50,053 nucleotides of DNA from JAAYJS01 sp964346185 (GCA_964346185.1 CAYFTR010000009.1:1-50053), one strand, 5' to 3'; numbered from the stretch's first letter, positions 23,832-32,681 are shown. Notes: generated by a model not told the origin, from the sequence alone. Numbers and translations are program-made.

Positions 23832-25091
23832 TCAATTGGTCGGTAGGGTGAGTTGACTTGCACGAACGGTCTTTAAATCCATCAAACCCATGCTCGGGTC
23901 ACGGAGCAAAAGCCCTCTTTGAATACAATGGTAACCATAGCGACTGCGCAAATTATCGATGGTTTGATCCATTTTAATATTGCGGGCTCTTTTTTTACAA
24001 TCCGTAAAAAAGGAAACCTGAACAGGGGAGTTTAAAGGCAAAAGTTTTTCCGCGCGAAGCTGCAAAGAACGGACGGGCTTTTGCCAATCATAAACTTGAT
24101 GAAAGAGACGCATCGCTTTTTCAATTAAATCTTCGGTAATGTGGGTCGGTGTGTTGAAATTGCCTTGTTTGCCGTGGTGGTGCAGGCTGTTGTCCCGAAC
24201 GTCGATCGCCAGAGAACAACAGTAAAAACCGCCCTCCCGCAATCGTCGACCGACACTTTCCGCCAAAAGGGTAAAAACCAGCTGAATATCGCGGTTGTTA
24301 ACCAAATCCCTCGGAGCGGTTATGCCGTTGCCGATACTTTTCACCTCTCGTTCTATATTGTTCAATGCCACATTAAAAGGTCGAACGGGGCTTATATCCA
24401 ATCCATTGGCGTTGCACCACAGCATTTCACCGATTTTTCCGAACTTTCTTTTCATAAAATCGACGGGGCACCGGGCCAATTCTCCAATAGTTTCGATTCC
24501 GTAACGGCTCAATTGCTTTCGAGTGGCCCGACCGACATAAAGCAAATCGGAAACGGGGCTGTTCCAAACCAAATCCCTGTAATTATTTTTACTGACGATT
24601 GTAACGGCGTCGGGCTTTTTATAATCGGATCCGAATTTGGCAAAAATTTTATTGAAACTGACACCGATCGAAACCGTTAACCCGATTTCCTGCTTAATGG
24701 TTTGGCGTATGTCCTCGGCAATTGCCGCACCCGAACCCAATCCTTCGACAGAGCCGCTGACATCCAACCAAGCTTCATCTAATCCGAAGGGCTCTACAAA
24801 GGGGGTATAGCGATAATAAATATTGCGTACTTTACGTGAGTATTCCGTATATTTGGGATAGTCCGGCGGAAGTACCACCAAGTCGGGGCATTTATCTCGG
24901 GCTTGCCACAGGGCTTCGCCAGTGATAATACCGTAGCGTTTGGCATGCTCGTTTTTTGCCAAAATAATGCCGTGCCTTTTTTTCGGGTTACCGCCGACGG
25001 CAACGGGTACATTTAAAAGATCGGGTCGCTCCAAACAAGAAACGGCGGCGTAAAAACCGTTTAAGTCGCTGTGTAAAATTTGTCTGTCCAT
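23832..25091 (-). CDS. Y-family DNA polymerase (DinB/Pol IV type)
   Basis: A 419-residue translesion polymerase. The catalytic motifs are HSDLNGFYAAV (first metal Asp and the Tyr steric gate, residues 7-17) and FGLDEAWLDVSGS (the Asp-Glu pair). A helix-hairpin-helix thumb region (VGRATRKQLSRYGIETIGELA) and a little-finger domain follow. The start at 25091 follows AAAGGAAG. It copies past DNA lesions with low fidelity. It is transcribed divergently from an S24-type repressor, and its promoter bears two direct repeats, so damage-inducible control is likely. A beta-clamp motif was not identified with certainty. Confidence 0.92.
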   Translation of the reverse strand: MDRQILHSDLNGFYAAVSCLERPDLLNVPVAVGGNPKKRHGIILAKNEHAKRYGIITGEALWQARDKCPDLVVLPPDYPKYTEYSRKVRNIYYRYTPFVEPFGLDEAWLDVSGSVEGLGSGAAIAEDIRQTIKQEIGLTVSIGVSFNKIFAKFGSDYKKPDAVTIVSKNNYRDLVWNSPVSDLLYVGRATRKQLSRYGIETIGELARCPVDFMKRKFGKIGEMLWCNANGLDISPVRPFNVALNNIEREVKSIGNGITAPRDLVNNRDIQLVFTLLAESVGRRLREGGFYCCSLAIDVRDNSLHHHGKQGNFNTPTHITEDLIEKAMRLFHQVYDWQKPVRSLQLRAEKLLPLNSPVQVSFFTDCKKRARNIKMDQTIDNLRSRYGYHCIQRGLLLRDPSMGLMDLKTVRASQLTLPTN

Positions 25092-25114
25092 TTGTCATCT
25101 TCCTTTCAATAAAT

Positions 25115-25168
25115 AGCCATAAAAGATAACTTTAAACCGATTATAAGCCATAAAAGAATAATTAGCAA
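25115..25168 (-). promoter_or_regulatory. Promoter of the Y-family polymerase with two operator-like direct repeats
   Basis: On the minus strand TTGCTA (25163-25168), a 17-bp spacer and TATAAT (25140-25145) form a good promoter. The 12-bp sequence TCTTTTATGGCT occurs twice, at 25146-25157 (inside the spacer, flush with the -10) and 25115-25126 (just past the expected start site). The repeats are 31 bp apart, about three helical turns. The neighbouring S24 repressor is the likely binder (inference). Confidence 0.65.
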
Positions 25169-25208
25169 GGGATAAATAATTAAAGTTGCATTATATGGTG
25201 ATTCAACT

Positions 25209-25237
25209 CAGACAAAACGACAATTTAATGGTATAAT
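25209..25237 (+). promoter_or_regulatory. Promoter of the S24 repressor gene
   Basis: CAGACA (25209-25214), a 17-bp spacer and an extended TGGTATAAT (-10 at 25232-25237) lie 32 bp before the repressor start. Confidence 0.6.
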
Positions 25238-25268
25238 GATGCTAAAATAAGAAAGGTTGGGAGGTCTT

Positions 25269-25988
25269 ATGGATATAACAAAAACCCTCAGGCACTTAAA
25301 GGAAGAATCGAAAAAAACCGCCCGGGAAATTGCAGAACTTTCCGGTGTACCTTTACATACTTTAAATAAATTATTAAACGGGCAAACGGTCAACCCGACG
25401 TACACCACTCTAAAGGCGATATTGGCAGCACTTGGCTATGAGTTGGATATTGTATCTCAAAAAAAATCGACAGACGGCACGATGACGGAAGCGGAATCTT
25501 TACTCATACACCGATTTCGACGTTTGAGTAAAAGTGGTCAAGACTATACACAAAGACAAATTCAAAATTTCCAAAATTATGAGGCAAATACCGAAGCAGC
25601 CCGAGATAGTCTCGAAACAATATGGACGGAAGTTCCTCTTTACCTCTTACCGGCATCTGCGGGTATCGGTGAATATTTAGATGACTCCACCTACGAAATG
25701 CATTCCTTTGAAAGAGATCTGGTGCCTCAAGGAACCGATTTTGCTATAAAGGTGGTCGGTAACTCTATGGAACCGAAATTTACGGAGGGCGATATTGTTT
25801 TTGTTAAAAGTGACGTTTTCCCGGAGGAGGGTACTGTCGGTATTTTTACAATTAACGGAGAAGCTTTCTTAAAAAAATATCGCAGGGACGGGTTGGTTTC
25901 CTACAACCCGGATTATCCACTTATTGTCCCTCGAGAAGAAGACACGGTACGTATGGTCGGAAAGGTATTGGGAAAATACCGTCCGTAG
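25269..25988 (+). CDS. LexA/CI-like repressor: XRE helix-turn-helix plus S24 autopeptidase
   Basis: A 239-residue regulator. The N-terminal HTH (about 1-65; TAREIAELSGVPLHTLNKLLNG) is of the XRE/Cro type rather than the LexA winged helix. The C-terminal S24 domain has the Ala-Gly cleavage site in PASAGIGEY, the nucleophile Ser in GNSMEP and the Lys general base in GEAFLKKY. RecA-stimulated self-cleavage is therefore possible. The ATG at 25269 follows GGGAGG. It is divergent from a Y-family polymerase, recalling HdiR-like and phage CI systems. No phage genes surround it. Confidence 0.9.
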   Translation: MDITKTLRHLKEESKKTAREIAELSGVPLHTLNKLLNGQTVNPTYTTLKAILAALGYELDIVSQKKSTDGTMTEAESLLIHRFRRLSKSGQDYTQRQIQNFQNYEANTEAARDSLETIWTEVPLYLLPASAGIGEYLDDSTYEMHSFERDLVPQGTDFAIKVVGNSMEPKFTEGDIVFVKSDVFPEEGTVGIFTINGEAFLKKYRRDGLVSYNPDYPLIVPREEDTVRMVGKVLGKYRP

Positions 25989-25998
25989 GAAAATTCAC

Positions 25999-26032
25999 AA
26001 CACGTTATGGTTTAAGCATAGCGTGTTTTTTT
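25999..26032 (+). terminator. Intrinsic terminator of the S24 repressor gene
   Basis: An 11-bp stem (AACACGTTATG with CATAGCGTGTT, one G-T pair; 25999-26009 and 26017-26027) is followed by a T run. Confidence 0.85.
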
Positions 26033-26107
26033 ATGTATTTAATAACAGTCTGTCGACGAGATATGAAAGTGTAATTAAACTTAAATAAATCTGAATACAT
26101 TAGACTG

Positions 26108-26150
26108 TTAGCACTCTACAATTGACTCTGCTAATAAATTGTACTATAAT
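26108..26150 (+). promoter_or_regulatory. CIRCE-like HrcA operator overlapping the hsp20 promoter
   Basis: TTAGCACTC-N9-CTCTGCTAA (26108-26134) matches CIRCE (TTAGCACTC-N9-GAGTGCTAA): a perfect left half, correct spacing and 6/9 in the right half. The promoter TTGACT (26122-26127), a 17-bp spacer and TATAAT (26145-26150) overlap it. The mismatched bases of the right half are partly those used by the -35 box. Confidence 0.75.
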
Positions 26151-26216
26151 ATAGTTAATCCGGTGGACAACCACCAGATATTGATATATATAGGATCTGA
26201 TTTAAGGAGGTACATT

Positions 26217-26645
26217 ATGTTATTCCCAACTACACGTTCATTTATGAATGTTTTCGATAATTTTTTCTCTGAGCCGTTTTTCACCAAAACATCGGAGAAT
26301 AAAGTCCCTATGGTTATGAAAACCGATATTAAGGAAACTGAAGACCACTACCTTATTGAAGTTGACATGCCGGGATACAACAAGGAAGATATTAAGATCG
26401 AACTTTCGGAAGGTTATTTAAAAATTTCGGGCGAGCATCAATACGAAAAGAAAGAAGATAATAATAATTATATTCACAGGGAACGCTACACCGGTCAATG
26501 CTCCAGAAGCTTTTATGTTGGAGACGACCTGACGGAAGAAGATGTAAAGGCAGGTTTTAAAGACGGCATTTTATCCCTAAGCTTACCTAAAAAAGAAAAA
26601 GTAGAAAAATTATCCGAAAAAAAATATATTGCAATTGAAGGCTAA
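26217..26645 (+). CDS. Small heat shock protein, Hsp20/alpha-crystallin family
   Basis: A 142-residue chaperone. Its alpha-crystallin domain starts at MKTDIKETEDHYLIEVDMPGY and contains the family pattern FKDGILSLSLPK (A-x-x-x-DG-x-L-x-L-x-x-PK type). The ATG at 26217 follows AAGGAGG. A longer frame from 26139 would begin upstream of the -10 box and is impossible. It binds unfolding proteins without ATP. The CIRCE-like operator implies HrcA control, and the 5' leader begins with a small GGTGG/CCACC hairpin (26162-26175). Confidence 0.95.
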   Translation: MLFPTTRSFMNVFDNFFSEPFFTKTSENKVPMVMKTDIKETEDHYLIEVDMPGYNKEDIKIELSEGYLKISGEHQYEKKEDNNNYIHRERYTGQCSRSFYVGDDLTEEDVKAGFKDGILSLSLPKKEKVEKLSEKKYIAIEG

Positions 26646-26697
26646 AGCACGCCAGTCTGAAGAATAGAAGTGTCTCAGACTAAAAGAAAGTGCCATG

Positions 26698-26740
26698 AAA
26701 AAGCGGAGAGAGATACCTAAGGTATCTCTCTCCGCTTTTA
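26698..26740. terminator. Strong intrinsic terminator after hsp20
   Basis: A 17-bp perfect stem (26701-26717 with 26721-26737) has a 3-nt loop, flanked by As and Ts. Confidence 0.93.
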
Positions 26741-26982
26741 ATTCTGTCGACGATAAAACAGATTGCTTTTAAATGTTTAAAAAATGTGCTTATCATCAAA
26801 AGTTACACAGCTTTATCACACCTCGACGTAACAAAATCAAAGCGTTCTTTTGGTTTGTTTTGATAAATATTTTATTAAAAATTGGGACAGTCCACACCGG
26901 GTAACGGTTTGTGGAATTGGTTTGCTTGTCTTACTACTTTTGTTAGGTGTGTGTTGTGTGTTGAGAAAGGTGTATTTTTTCA
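26741..26982. other. Non-coding region, nothing recognised
   Basis: About 240 bp between two terminators of convergent genes. It is T- and GT-rich on the plus strand. I found no promoter, known RNA motif or gene remnant that I could support. Confidence 0.3.
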
Positions 26983-27020
26983 ATAAAAAAATGTTGGAAT
27001 ACAATGGCGTATCCCAACAT
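26983..27020 (-). terminator. Intrinsic terminator of the DMT transporter gene
   Basis: Read on the minus strand, a 12-bp stem (ATGTTGGGATAC with GTATTCCAACAT, one G-T pair) is followed by seven Ts, 13 bp past the stop. Confidence 0.88.
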
Positions 27021-27032
27021 GATAGCTGAAAT

Positions 27033-27920
27033 TTAATTTTTGGGCGATATGGTTTGATCGGTCCGTCTGTTATATTGAAATAATAAAACAGCGGCACCGA
27101 TGATAATGGCATAGCCGATAATATTACCGAGTCCGGGTACAATGCCGAATACCGCAAAATCTAAAAGTGCGGCGTAAAGAACGATGGAATAATCGTAGAC
27201 CGATATCTCTTTAGCCGGTGCATGGGTGTAAGCGGCGGTAATACCGAATTGTCCCATCGAGGCAAAAACCCCCGCCATTAACAAAATAACGATTTGATAT
27301 AAGGTCATGGGATGGTAGTTAAAGACTAAAAAGGGCAAGGTAGCTAAACAGGAAAATAACGAAAAAAAGGCGACGATAACGGGCCCTTTCTCACCGTGAT
27401 TACCCAAATAGCGAACACAGGTGTAGGCCGCTCCGGCGGTCATAGCACCTAACAACGAAAAAACGGCCGGTAGGGATATGAGTGTTTGAAAATCCGGTCG
27501 AATGACAAAAATTGTGCCGATAAAAGCAATAATAATGGCCAGTACCTGCACCGGTGAAACCTTTTCTCTTAAAAAGAAATAGGAAAAGATAATTACAAAA
27601 AAAGGACTGAGTTTATTTAAAATATTGGCATCGGCCAAACTCATTTTTGAAATGGCATAAAAATTAAATAAAATGCCCAAGGTACCCATTGTCGCTCTTA
27701 AAAGCATAATACCCATGTTTTTTTTCTGTACTTTGAAGGGTTCGCCGGAACGCATCAATACAAAAAATGCAACAAAAAACGCAATTAAATTTCTGAAAAA
27801 GGATTTTTGCACGGTCGGAATATCCGAACCTGCAAATTGTACGCAAAAACTCATCAGAGCAAAGCCCAAAGCGGAGATTAGAATATAGCTGATACCTTTG
27901 AGTCGGTTGTTTTGTAACAT
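27033..27920 (-). CDS. DMT superfamily (EamA) transporter
   Basis: A 295-residue membrane protein with about ten transmembrane helices in two EamA repeats. The first begins at KGISYILISALGFALMSF and the second around LLGAMTAGAAYTCVRYLG. This family exports small metabolites, amino acids or nucleotide precursors; the substrate cannot be predicted. The start at 27920 has AAAGGA upstream. It stands alone with its own terminator, 150 bp from the asparaginase gene. Confidence 0.9.
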   Translation of the reverse strand: MLQNNRLKGISYILISALGFALMSFCVQFAGSDIPTVQKSFFRNLIAFFVAFFVLMRSGEPFKVQKKNMGIMLLRATMGTLGILFNFYAISKMSLADANILNKLSPFFVIIFSYFFLREKVSPVQVLAIIIAFIGTIFVIRPDFQTLISLPAVFSLLGAMTAGAAYTCVRYLGNHGEKGPVIVAFFSLFSCLATLPFLVFNYHPMTLYQIVILLMAGVFASMGQFGITAAYTHAPAKEISVYDYSIVLYAALLDFAVFGIVPGLGNIIGYAIIIGAAVLLFQYNRRTDQTISPKN

Positions 27921-28070
27921 AAAAGTCCTTTCTTATATCAATTTCAAAACCCGGTTGAGATCGTCGTTTTATGCACGTATAAAAGACCAAGCAGCATGAA
28001 AGATTCTTTAAATTGGATGGTAAAGCGGTTGCCTACATATATGACAAGTCCTTAATCTTAAATTAAAAAC

Positions 28071-29084
28071 TTATTGAGGTGAGGGCAAAATTTCAAAGAA
28101 AAGGCATTGGGTCATAAAATCTTTGAGGGGCACAGCTTCGGTGGTTGCACCATAATACAGTTTTGCCAAAGCCGCTTCGGGGCATATGTTCTTAAGCGGA
28201 ATGCCGCCGGCTTCTATCAATTGGTGGCAGGTATCGTACAGGGCTTTATGGCTCTGTTTAAATGAGAGCAAAAAATGGGGGACACTTCGGTACTTGGAAA
28301 TGAAGTGCACCAAGGATGTATCGGCATTGGTGTCGGTATTGGCGGTAGCCGAATGGTATAGGATGTGCAGGAAAGCCGTCGGCATTTTTTTAAAGTTCAG
28401 ATTGGCATAATTCAGTCCGGGGTGGGTGCGAAGTGCTAAAATATCGACAGCTTTAAAATTCGGTATTTCTCCGAAGTTTTTTCGTTTGGGAAAATCTGTT
28501 AAAGATTTTGCCAAAGTTTGATTTAAGCCGATATTACTGTCGGAAACAACACCGGCTCCGAAGGAATAAAAATCATCGTAGTACCAGTCGGATTCCATTA
28601 AGCGACTCCCTAAATGTATGCTTGTTTTTTCGTCGTGGTTTTTGTAAACAACAAAAATGCCGGGCAAGGGTGTGTCACAAATAAAATCTACGGCTGTGGA
28701 GAAGTTGGCCATTCCGTTGGAACCCGACACACCGATCGGTTTATTGGCACACACTAAAATAAGCGGTATTTTGATACCTCTAAAATGGTAACTTAAAATG
28801 GCCGATGTGTAGGGCAGTGTATCGGAACCGTGGGTCAACAGAATACCGTCGTAATTTTCCAAGTTTTGTGCTTGAATAAATGCCAGCAATTGTTGCCAGT
28901 GACGGGGTTCTATATTTTCAGATAACATATGAAAGGGCGTGTGGACATCAAAGACCACCGCCCGCCCGCCCTGCTTCATGTATGCGTCGTTTAGGCGGAT
29001 AACTTTTTCCGAGACGTTAATATTATTTCTAACGGTTGTCGAGCCGATGGTACCACCGGTTTGTATCAACAATATGCGTTTCAT
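28071..29084 (-). CDS. L-asparaginase (type I-like)
   Basis: A 337-residue asparaginase/glutaminase family enzyme. The two catalytic Thr motifs are QTGGTIGST (residues 8-16) and LLTHGSDTLPYTS. There is no signal peptide, which fits a cytosolic type I enzyme hydrolysing asparagine to aspartate and ammonia. The ATG at 29084 agrees with the family N terminus, but no clear Shine-Dalgarno precedes it. It lies 36 bp after the DsbA-like gene on the same strand, so translation could follow from that message. Confidence 0.92.
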   Translation of the reverse strand: MKRILLIQTGGTIGSTTVRNNINVSEKVIRLNDAYMKQGGRAVVFDVHTPFHMLSENIEPRHWQQLLAFIQAQNLENYDGILLTHGSDTLPYTSAILSYHFRGIKIPLILVCANKPIGVSGSNGMANFSTAVDFICDTPLPGIFVVYKNHDEKTSIHLGSRLMESDWYYDDFYSFGAGVVSDSNIGLNQTLAKSLTDFPKRKNFGEIPNFKAVDILALRTHPGLNYANLNFKKMPTAFLHILYHSATANTDTNADTSLVHFISKYRSVPHFLLSFKQSHKALYDTCHQLIEAGGIPLKNICPEAALAKLYYGATTEAVPLKDFMTQCLFFEILPSPQ

Positions 29085-29120
29085 TTGTGCAGCGTTTAAT
29101 CGGAGTAACCTTGATTACTC

Positions 29121-29990
29121 TTATGGGTTATGGGTAACAACCTGTCCGTTACCTTTTTTAGAAAGGGTAATTTCATTTTGAGTTTCCAACTCTTTTAAAA
29201 TGGGGTCCAGGCTGTCTTCTTCCATTACAAAGCTGGTCAGGATTTCCTGAGGATATAACTTGCGGTGCTCTTTGATGAATTTTAAAATTTCCGAAGAAGT
29301 ACCTCTTTTTTTTACGGGAGACACCTCGCCCAATGTTATCATATGAATGTATTCCTGAAATTGAGCCACCGACTGTGAACCGCTTAAAATCATTTCCTTA
29401 TCGTCATAAACAATCAAATAGCTCGGAAAGACGGTTATTTTATACTTTTTGACGAGTGTTTGGTCCTTGTTATAAAAAATCTCTTCGGCCGAGCCGTCGG
29501 TCATAGCGGTGTAAAAGGCGTCGCCGTCTAAGCCGACTTCTTTTGCTAATTCGGTCAGCACGTCGATATTACCGGTAACGGCACCCTCCAAGGCGGTTGC
29601 TTCCCGTACTCTGCGTAAAAAGGACTTTGCTAAAGCGGGGTCCACCGATTGAGCGGCACGATAAGCAATATTTTGCGGGTAGGTTGAGGGGAAATCCCGA
29701 CTGAATAAGTTCATGTTTGCGGGATCCGTAGGCATTTTATGAACGGTTGATGCTTCCGCCCAGTGGTCGGCAATGGTTTTGTTGACTTGATCGAAGTTTT
29801 GATTTTGTGCACCGTCGATATGATTGGCGGCATCACGAAAACGGTTCATATCTTTCACCAAACCGCCCATAATAAAATCAATATGGAGGCGGTCTCCATA
29901 AAGATGTTGCAATGCTTTAAGAACCGGTTCCGCACCCCAGCACCAGGTGCAAACGGGGTCGGTAAATTGATAAATATATAATGGTTTCAT
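29121..29990 (-). CDS. DsbA family thioredoxin-fold protein, SpxH/FrnE-like
   Basis: A 289-residue protein with the pattern YQFTDPVCTWCWGAEPVL near the N terminus, a C-x2-C site (CTWC) typical of the SpxH (YjbH)/FrnE branch of DsbA proteins. The conserved MGGLVKDM and a cis-Pro strand (VFPSYLIV) follow. No signal peptide is present, so it is cytosolic. In Bacillus, SpxH is a ClpXP adaptor for Spx. An ArsC/Spx-like gene occurs at 48005, but the link is inference. The C-terminal 60 residues resemble no domain I recognise. Confidence 0.85.
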   Translation of the reverse strand: MKPLYIYQFTDPVCTWCWGAEPVLKALQHLYGDRLHIDFIMGGLVKDMNRFRDAANHIDGAQNQNFDQVNKTIADHWAEASTVHKMPTDPANMNLFSRDFPSTYPQNIAYRAAQSVDPALAKSFLRRVREATALEGAVTGNIDVLTELAKEVGLDGDAFYTAMTDGSAEEIFYNKDQTLVKKYKITVFPSYLIVYDDKEMILSGSQSVAQFQEYIHMITLGEVSPVKKRGTSSEILKFIKEHRKLYPQEILTSFVMEEDSLDPILKELETQNEITLSKKGNGQVVTHNP

Positions 29991-30153
29991 TTATAATTCT
30001 CATTTCTAATAAATTTTTGTCATATAACCGATTAAAGACAATTAATGACAATAAGGCATTTTAATATAAAAAAATTAAATAGGCAAATTATGCTTAAAAA
30101 CAACAGTTAAATTTAAGTTTCGGGTTTAAATTCGATAAAATAAAAGGCGATAC

Positions 30154-30182
30154 TTGTATGGGAAAATCAATTCAAGTATAAT
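30154..30182 (+). promoter_or_regulatory. Promoter of typA
   Basis: TTGTAT (30154-30159), a 17-bp spacer and TATAAT (30177-30182) precede a leader of about 60 nt. The leader contains an anti-Shine-Dalgarno-like stretch ACACCTCCT (30207-30215). Confidence 0.7.
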
Positions 30183-30248
30183 AAAAAAGTTAGTTTAAAA
30201 ATTGTAACACCTCCTAAAAGGGATACGAAATATAGCTGAAAGGAATTT

Positions 30249-32075
30249 ATGAAAGATAGCGAATTAAAAGGAATTATTAATATTGCGGTAATTGCCCATG
30301 TCGATGCGGGTAAATCGACATTGGTGGACGCTTTTTTAAATCAAAGCGGTGTTTTCAGAGAAAACCAGGAAGTTGTCGATTGTGTGATGGACAGCAACGC
30401 ATTGGAGCGGGAAAGGGGCATTACCATTTACTCCAAGAATTGTTCGGTCATGCATGACGGTTATAAAATAAATATTGTAGATACACCGGGCCATGCGGAC
30501 TTCTCTTCGGAAGTGGAGCGTATTTTAAAAACGGTGGATACCGTTATATTGTTGGTCGACTCCTCCGAAGGACCCATGCCGCAGACCAGGTTTGTACTTA
30601 ACAAATCTTTGGAACAGGGATTAAGACCCATACTGCTCATCAATAAAATAGATAAAAAAGATCAACGTTCCGAAGAGGTTGTAGACGAAGTTTTTGATTT
30701 GTTTGTAGAATTGGACGCCAACGACGAACAATTGGATTTTCCCATTTTGTACGGTGTTGCAAAGGAAGGCATCGTTAAACGGGAGCTTGGGGATAACAAT
30801 AAAGACTTGACGCCGTTGTTTGAAACCATCATCGAAATGATCGGTCAAAAGGAAGATTTAAGCCTGGAACCGTTGCAATTGCAAATATCCACTTTGGCTT
30901 ACGATGACTATATCGGGCGTTTGGGCATCGGTAAAATAAGTGCCGGTACCATTTACCCCGGGCAACAATTAGAAGTCAGCAAAGCGGACGGAAGTTTTCA
31001 AAGAGTAAAAACCGGACAAATTTTTGTTTACAAAGGTTTATCCCGAGTGGATGTAAAGGCTGCAAAAGCGGGGGATATTGTTGTTGTTTCCGGAATATCG
31101 GATATATCCATTGGCGAAACCATCGGCGAAATTAACCAGGTACAACCCATGGAACTCATAAAAATCGAAGAGCCGACCCTATCTATGAATTTTATGGTCA
31201 ATACATCACCTTTTGCGGGGCAGTCCGGGAAATTTGTCACCACCCGACATTTAAAAGCCCGTTTGGAAAAAGAGCTGGAGGTAAATGTCGGATTAAAGGT
31301 TGATCCTCTGCCGGATACTACCGAAGGCTTTAAGGTGTCGGGCAGGGGCGAATTGCACTTATCCATCCTGTTGGAAAATATGCGTCGGGAAGGTTATGAA
31401 ATCGGGGTTTCCCGACCGGAGGTAATCTTAAAAAAAGACGATAAAGGAAAAACTCTGGAACCCGTCGAAAAAGTATATATTAATGTACCTGAGCGGTTTT
31501 CAGGGACGGTTATCTCGGACCTCAATCAAAGAAAAGGCGAGATGGTCGCCATGAGCGCCGCCGACCATTGGTGCGATATCGAATACCTGGTGCCAACTCG
31601 CGGTTTGTTGGGGTACCATTCGGAATTTATTAACGATACCCGAGGGGAAGGCACCATGGTGCGACAATTTTATGCGTTTGAACCCTACAAAGGCGAATTG
31701 CCCCACCGACAAAACGGTGTGTTGATATCCTCGGAAACCGGAGAAACCATGGCCTATGCGCTCTATAATCTGGGGGAAAGGGGCACGATGATTGTCGAGC
31801 CTCAAACCAAAGTGTACGAAGGGATGATTGTGGGCATTAACCACCGTTCCGACGATATGTGCGTCAATCCCATTAAAAATAAAAAAATGACCAACGTACG
31901 GGCGTCGGGTTCCGACGATGCCTTAAAACTCGAAGCACCGAAAATATTTACAATGGAAGAAGCGTTGGAATTTATCGCGGAAGACGAATTAGTTGAGATT
32001 ACCCCCGACGCCATTCGCCTGCGTAAAAAGATATTAAAGGAAATCGATCGCAGAAGAAACAGAAGACATCATTAA
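30249..32075 (+). CDS. typA: Ribosome-associated GTPase TypA/BipA
   Basis: A 608-residue translational GTPase. It has P-loop AHVDAGKSTL (16-25), switch I RERGITI, G3 DTPGHADF with the catalytic His, and G4 NKID. EF-Tu-like domain II, EF-G domains III and V and the BipA C-terminal domain with TRGLLGYHSEFINDTRGEG follow. It binds the ribosome and supports 50S assembly and stress or cold growth. AAAGGA lies 5 bp before the ATG. Length is standard for the family. Confidence 0.97.
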   Translation: MKDSELKGIINIAVIAHVDAGKSTLVDAFLNQSGVFRENQEVVDCVMDSNALERERGITIYSKNCSVMHDGYKINIVDTPGHADFSSEVERILKTVDTVILLVDSSEGPMPQTRFVLNKSLEQGLRPILLINKIDKKDQRSEEVVDEVFDLFVELDANDEQLDFPILYGVAKEGIVKRELGDNNKDLTPLFETIIEMIGQKEDLSLEPLQLQISTLAYDDYIGRLGIGKISAGTIYPGQQLEVSKADGSFQRVKTGQIFVYKGLSRVDVKAAKAGDIVVVSGISDISIGETIGEINQVQPMELIKIEEPTLSMNFMVNTSPFAGQSGKFVTTRHLKARLEKELEVNVGLKVDPLPDTTEGFKVSGRGELHLSILLENMRREGYEIGVSRPEVILKKDDKGKTLEPVEKVYINVPERFSGTVISDLNQRKGEMVAMSAADHWCDIEYLVPTRGLLGYHSEFINDTRGEGTMVRQFYAFEPYKGELPHRQNGVLISSETGETMAYALYNLGERGTMIVEPQTKVYEGMIVGINHRSDDMCVNPIKNKKMTNVRASGSDDALKLEAPKIFTMEEALEFIAEDELVEITPDAIRLRKKILKEIDRRRNRRHH

Positions 32076-32166
32076 TTAGTCGATTTTTACGTAACTTTTA
32101 AGGAAAATTTATAATCAATATGCTATCTTGAATAAGCATGAAATTATTATGAATTGGAGAGAAAAT

Positions 32167-32610
32167 ATGAAAAGAAAACTGGCGATACTACTGGCGCTGT
32201 CCATCCTGCTGCTGGCCGGCTGCGGCTCAAAAAAAACCGGCATGGCAAACGACGATTTTAAAGCGAAAATGTTGGAAAAAGGTTATGAAATTGTCGACGC
32301 GACCGACAAAGTAAACCCCAACACCATCGGTGCTGTGAGTATCGCGATTAAGGACGGATACCAAATAGAATACTATGTCGCCCATTCTGTAGATAAGGCA
32401 CAAACTGTTTACGATTTAAACGTAACAAGTTTTAAAGAAGTAGACGGCGAAGAAAACGAAACCAAAAAAGGCAACTATTCGGTCTTTGAAAAAACCTCTG
32501 CAGATACTTTTTATACTATCTCTAAGGTGGACAACACCTTTATTTATGCCGTAGCACCGGTAGAATACAAAGACGAAATTAAACAAGTTATTAAGGATTT
32601 GGGTTATTAA
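32167..32610 (+). CDS. Small lipoprotein of unknown function
   Basis: A 147-residue lipoprotein. A lysine-rich start and hydrophobic stretch end in the lipobox LLLAGC (Cys near residue 20). The mature part is about 125 residues, soluble and charged, without cysteines. The segments NDDFKAKMLEKGYEIVDATD and YYVAHSVDKAQTVYDLN recall small Firmicute lipoproteins of unassigned role. The ATG at 32167 follows TTGGAGAG; the earlier ATG at 32128 is upstream of that site. Function unknown. Confidence 0.85.
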   Translation: MKRKLAILLALSILLLAGCGSKKTGMANDDFKAKMLEKGYEIVDATDKVNPNTIGAVSIAIKDGYQIEYYVAHSVDKAQTVYDLNVTSFKEVDGEENETKKGNYSVFEKTSADTFYTISKVDNTFIYAVAPVEYKDEIKQVIKDLGY

Positions 32611-32652
32611 AGCTTAGGTTGATCAGCTTTATATCCGTTTTTACCAATCATT

Positions 32653-32681
32653 TAAAAGAGGCTCAGAGAGTCTCTTTTTTT
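32653..32681 (+). terminator. Intrinsic terminator of the lipoprotein gene
   Basis: A 10-bp stem (AAAAGAGGCT with AGTCTCTTTT, one G-T pair) has a 5-nt loop and a T run. Confidence 0.75.

Noticed and set aside
25269..25988. Prophage CI repressor marking an integrated phage
   Set aside because: No integrase, excisionase, structural genes or attachment repeats surround it; the neighbours are chromosomal housekeeping genes.
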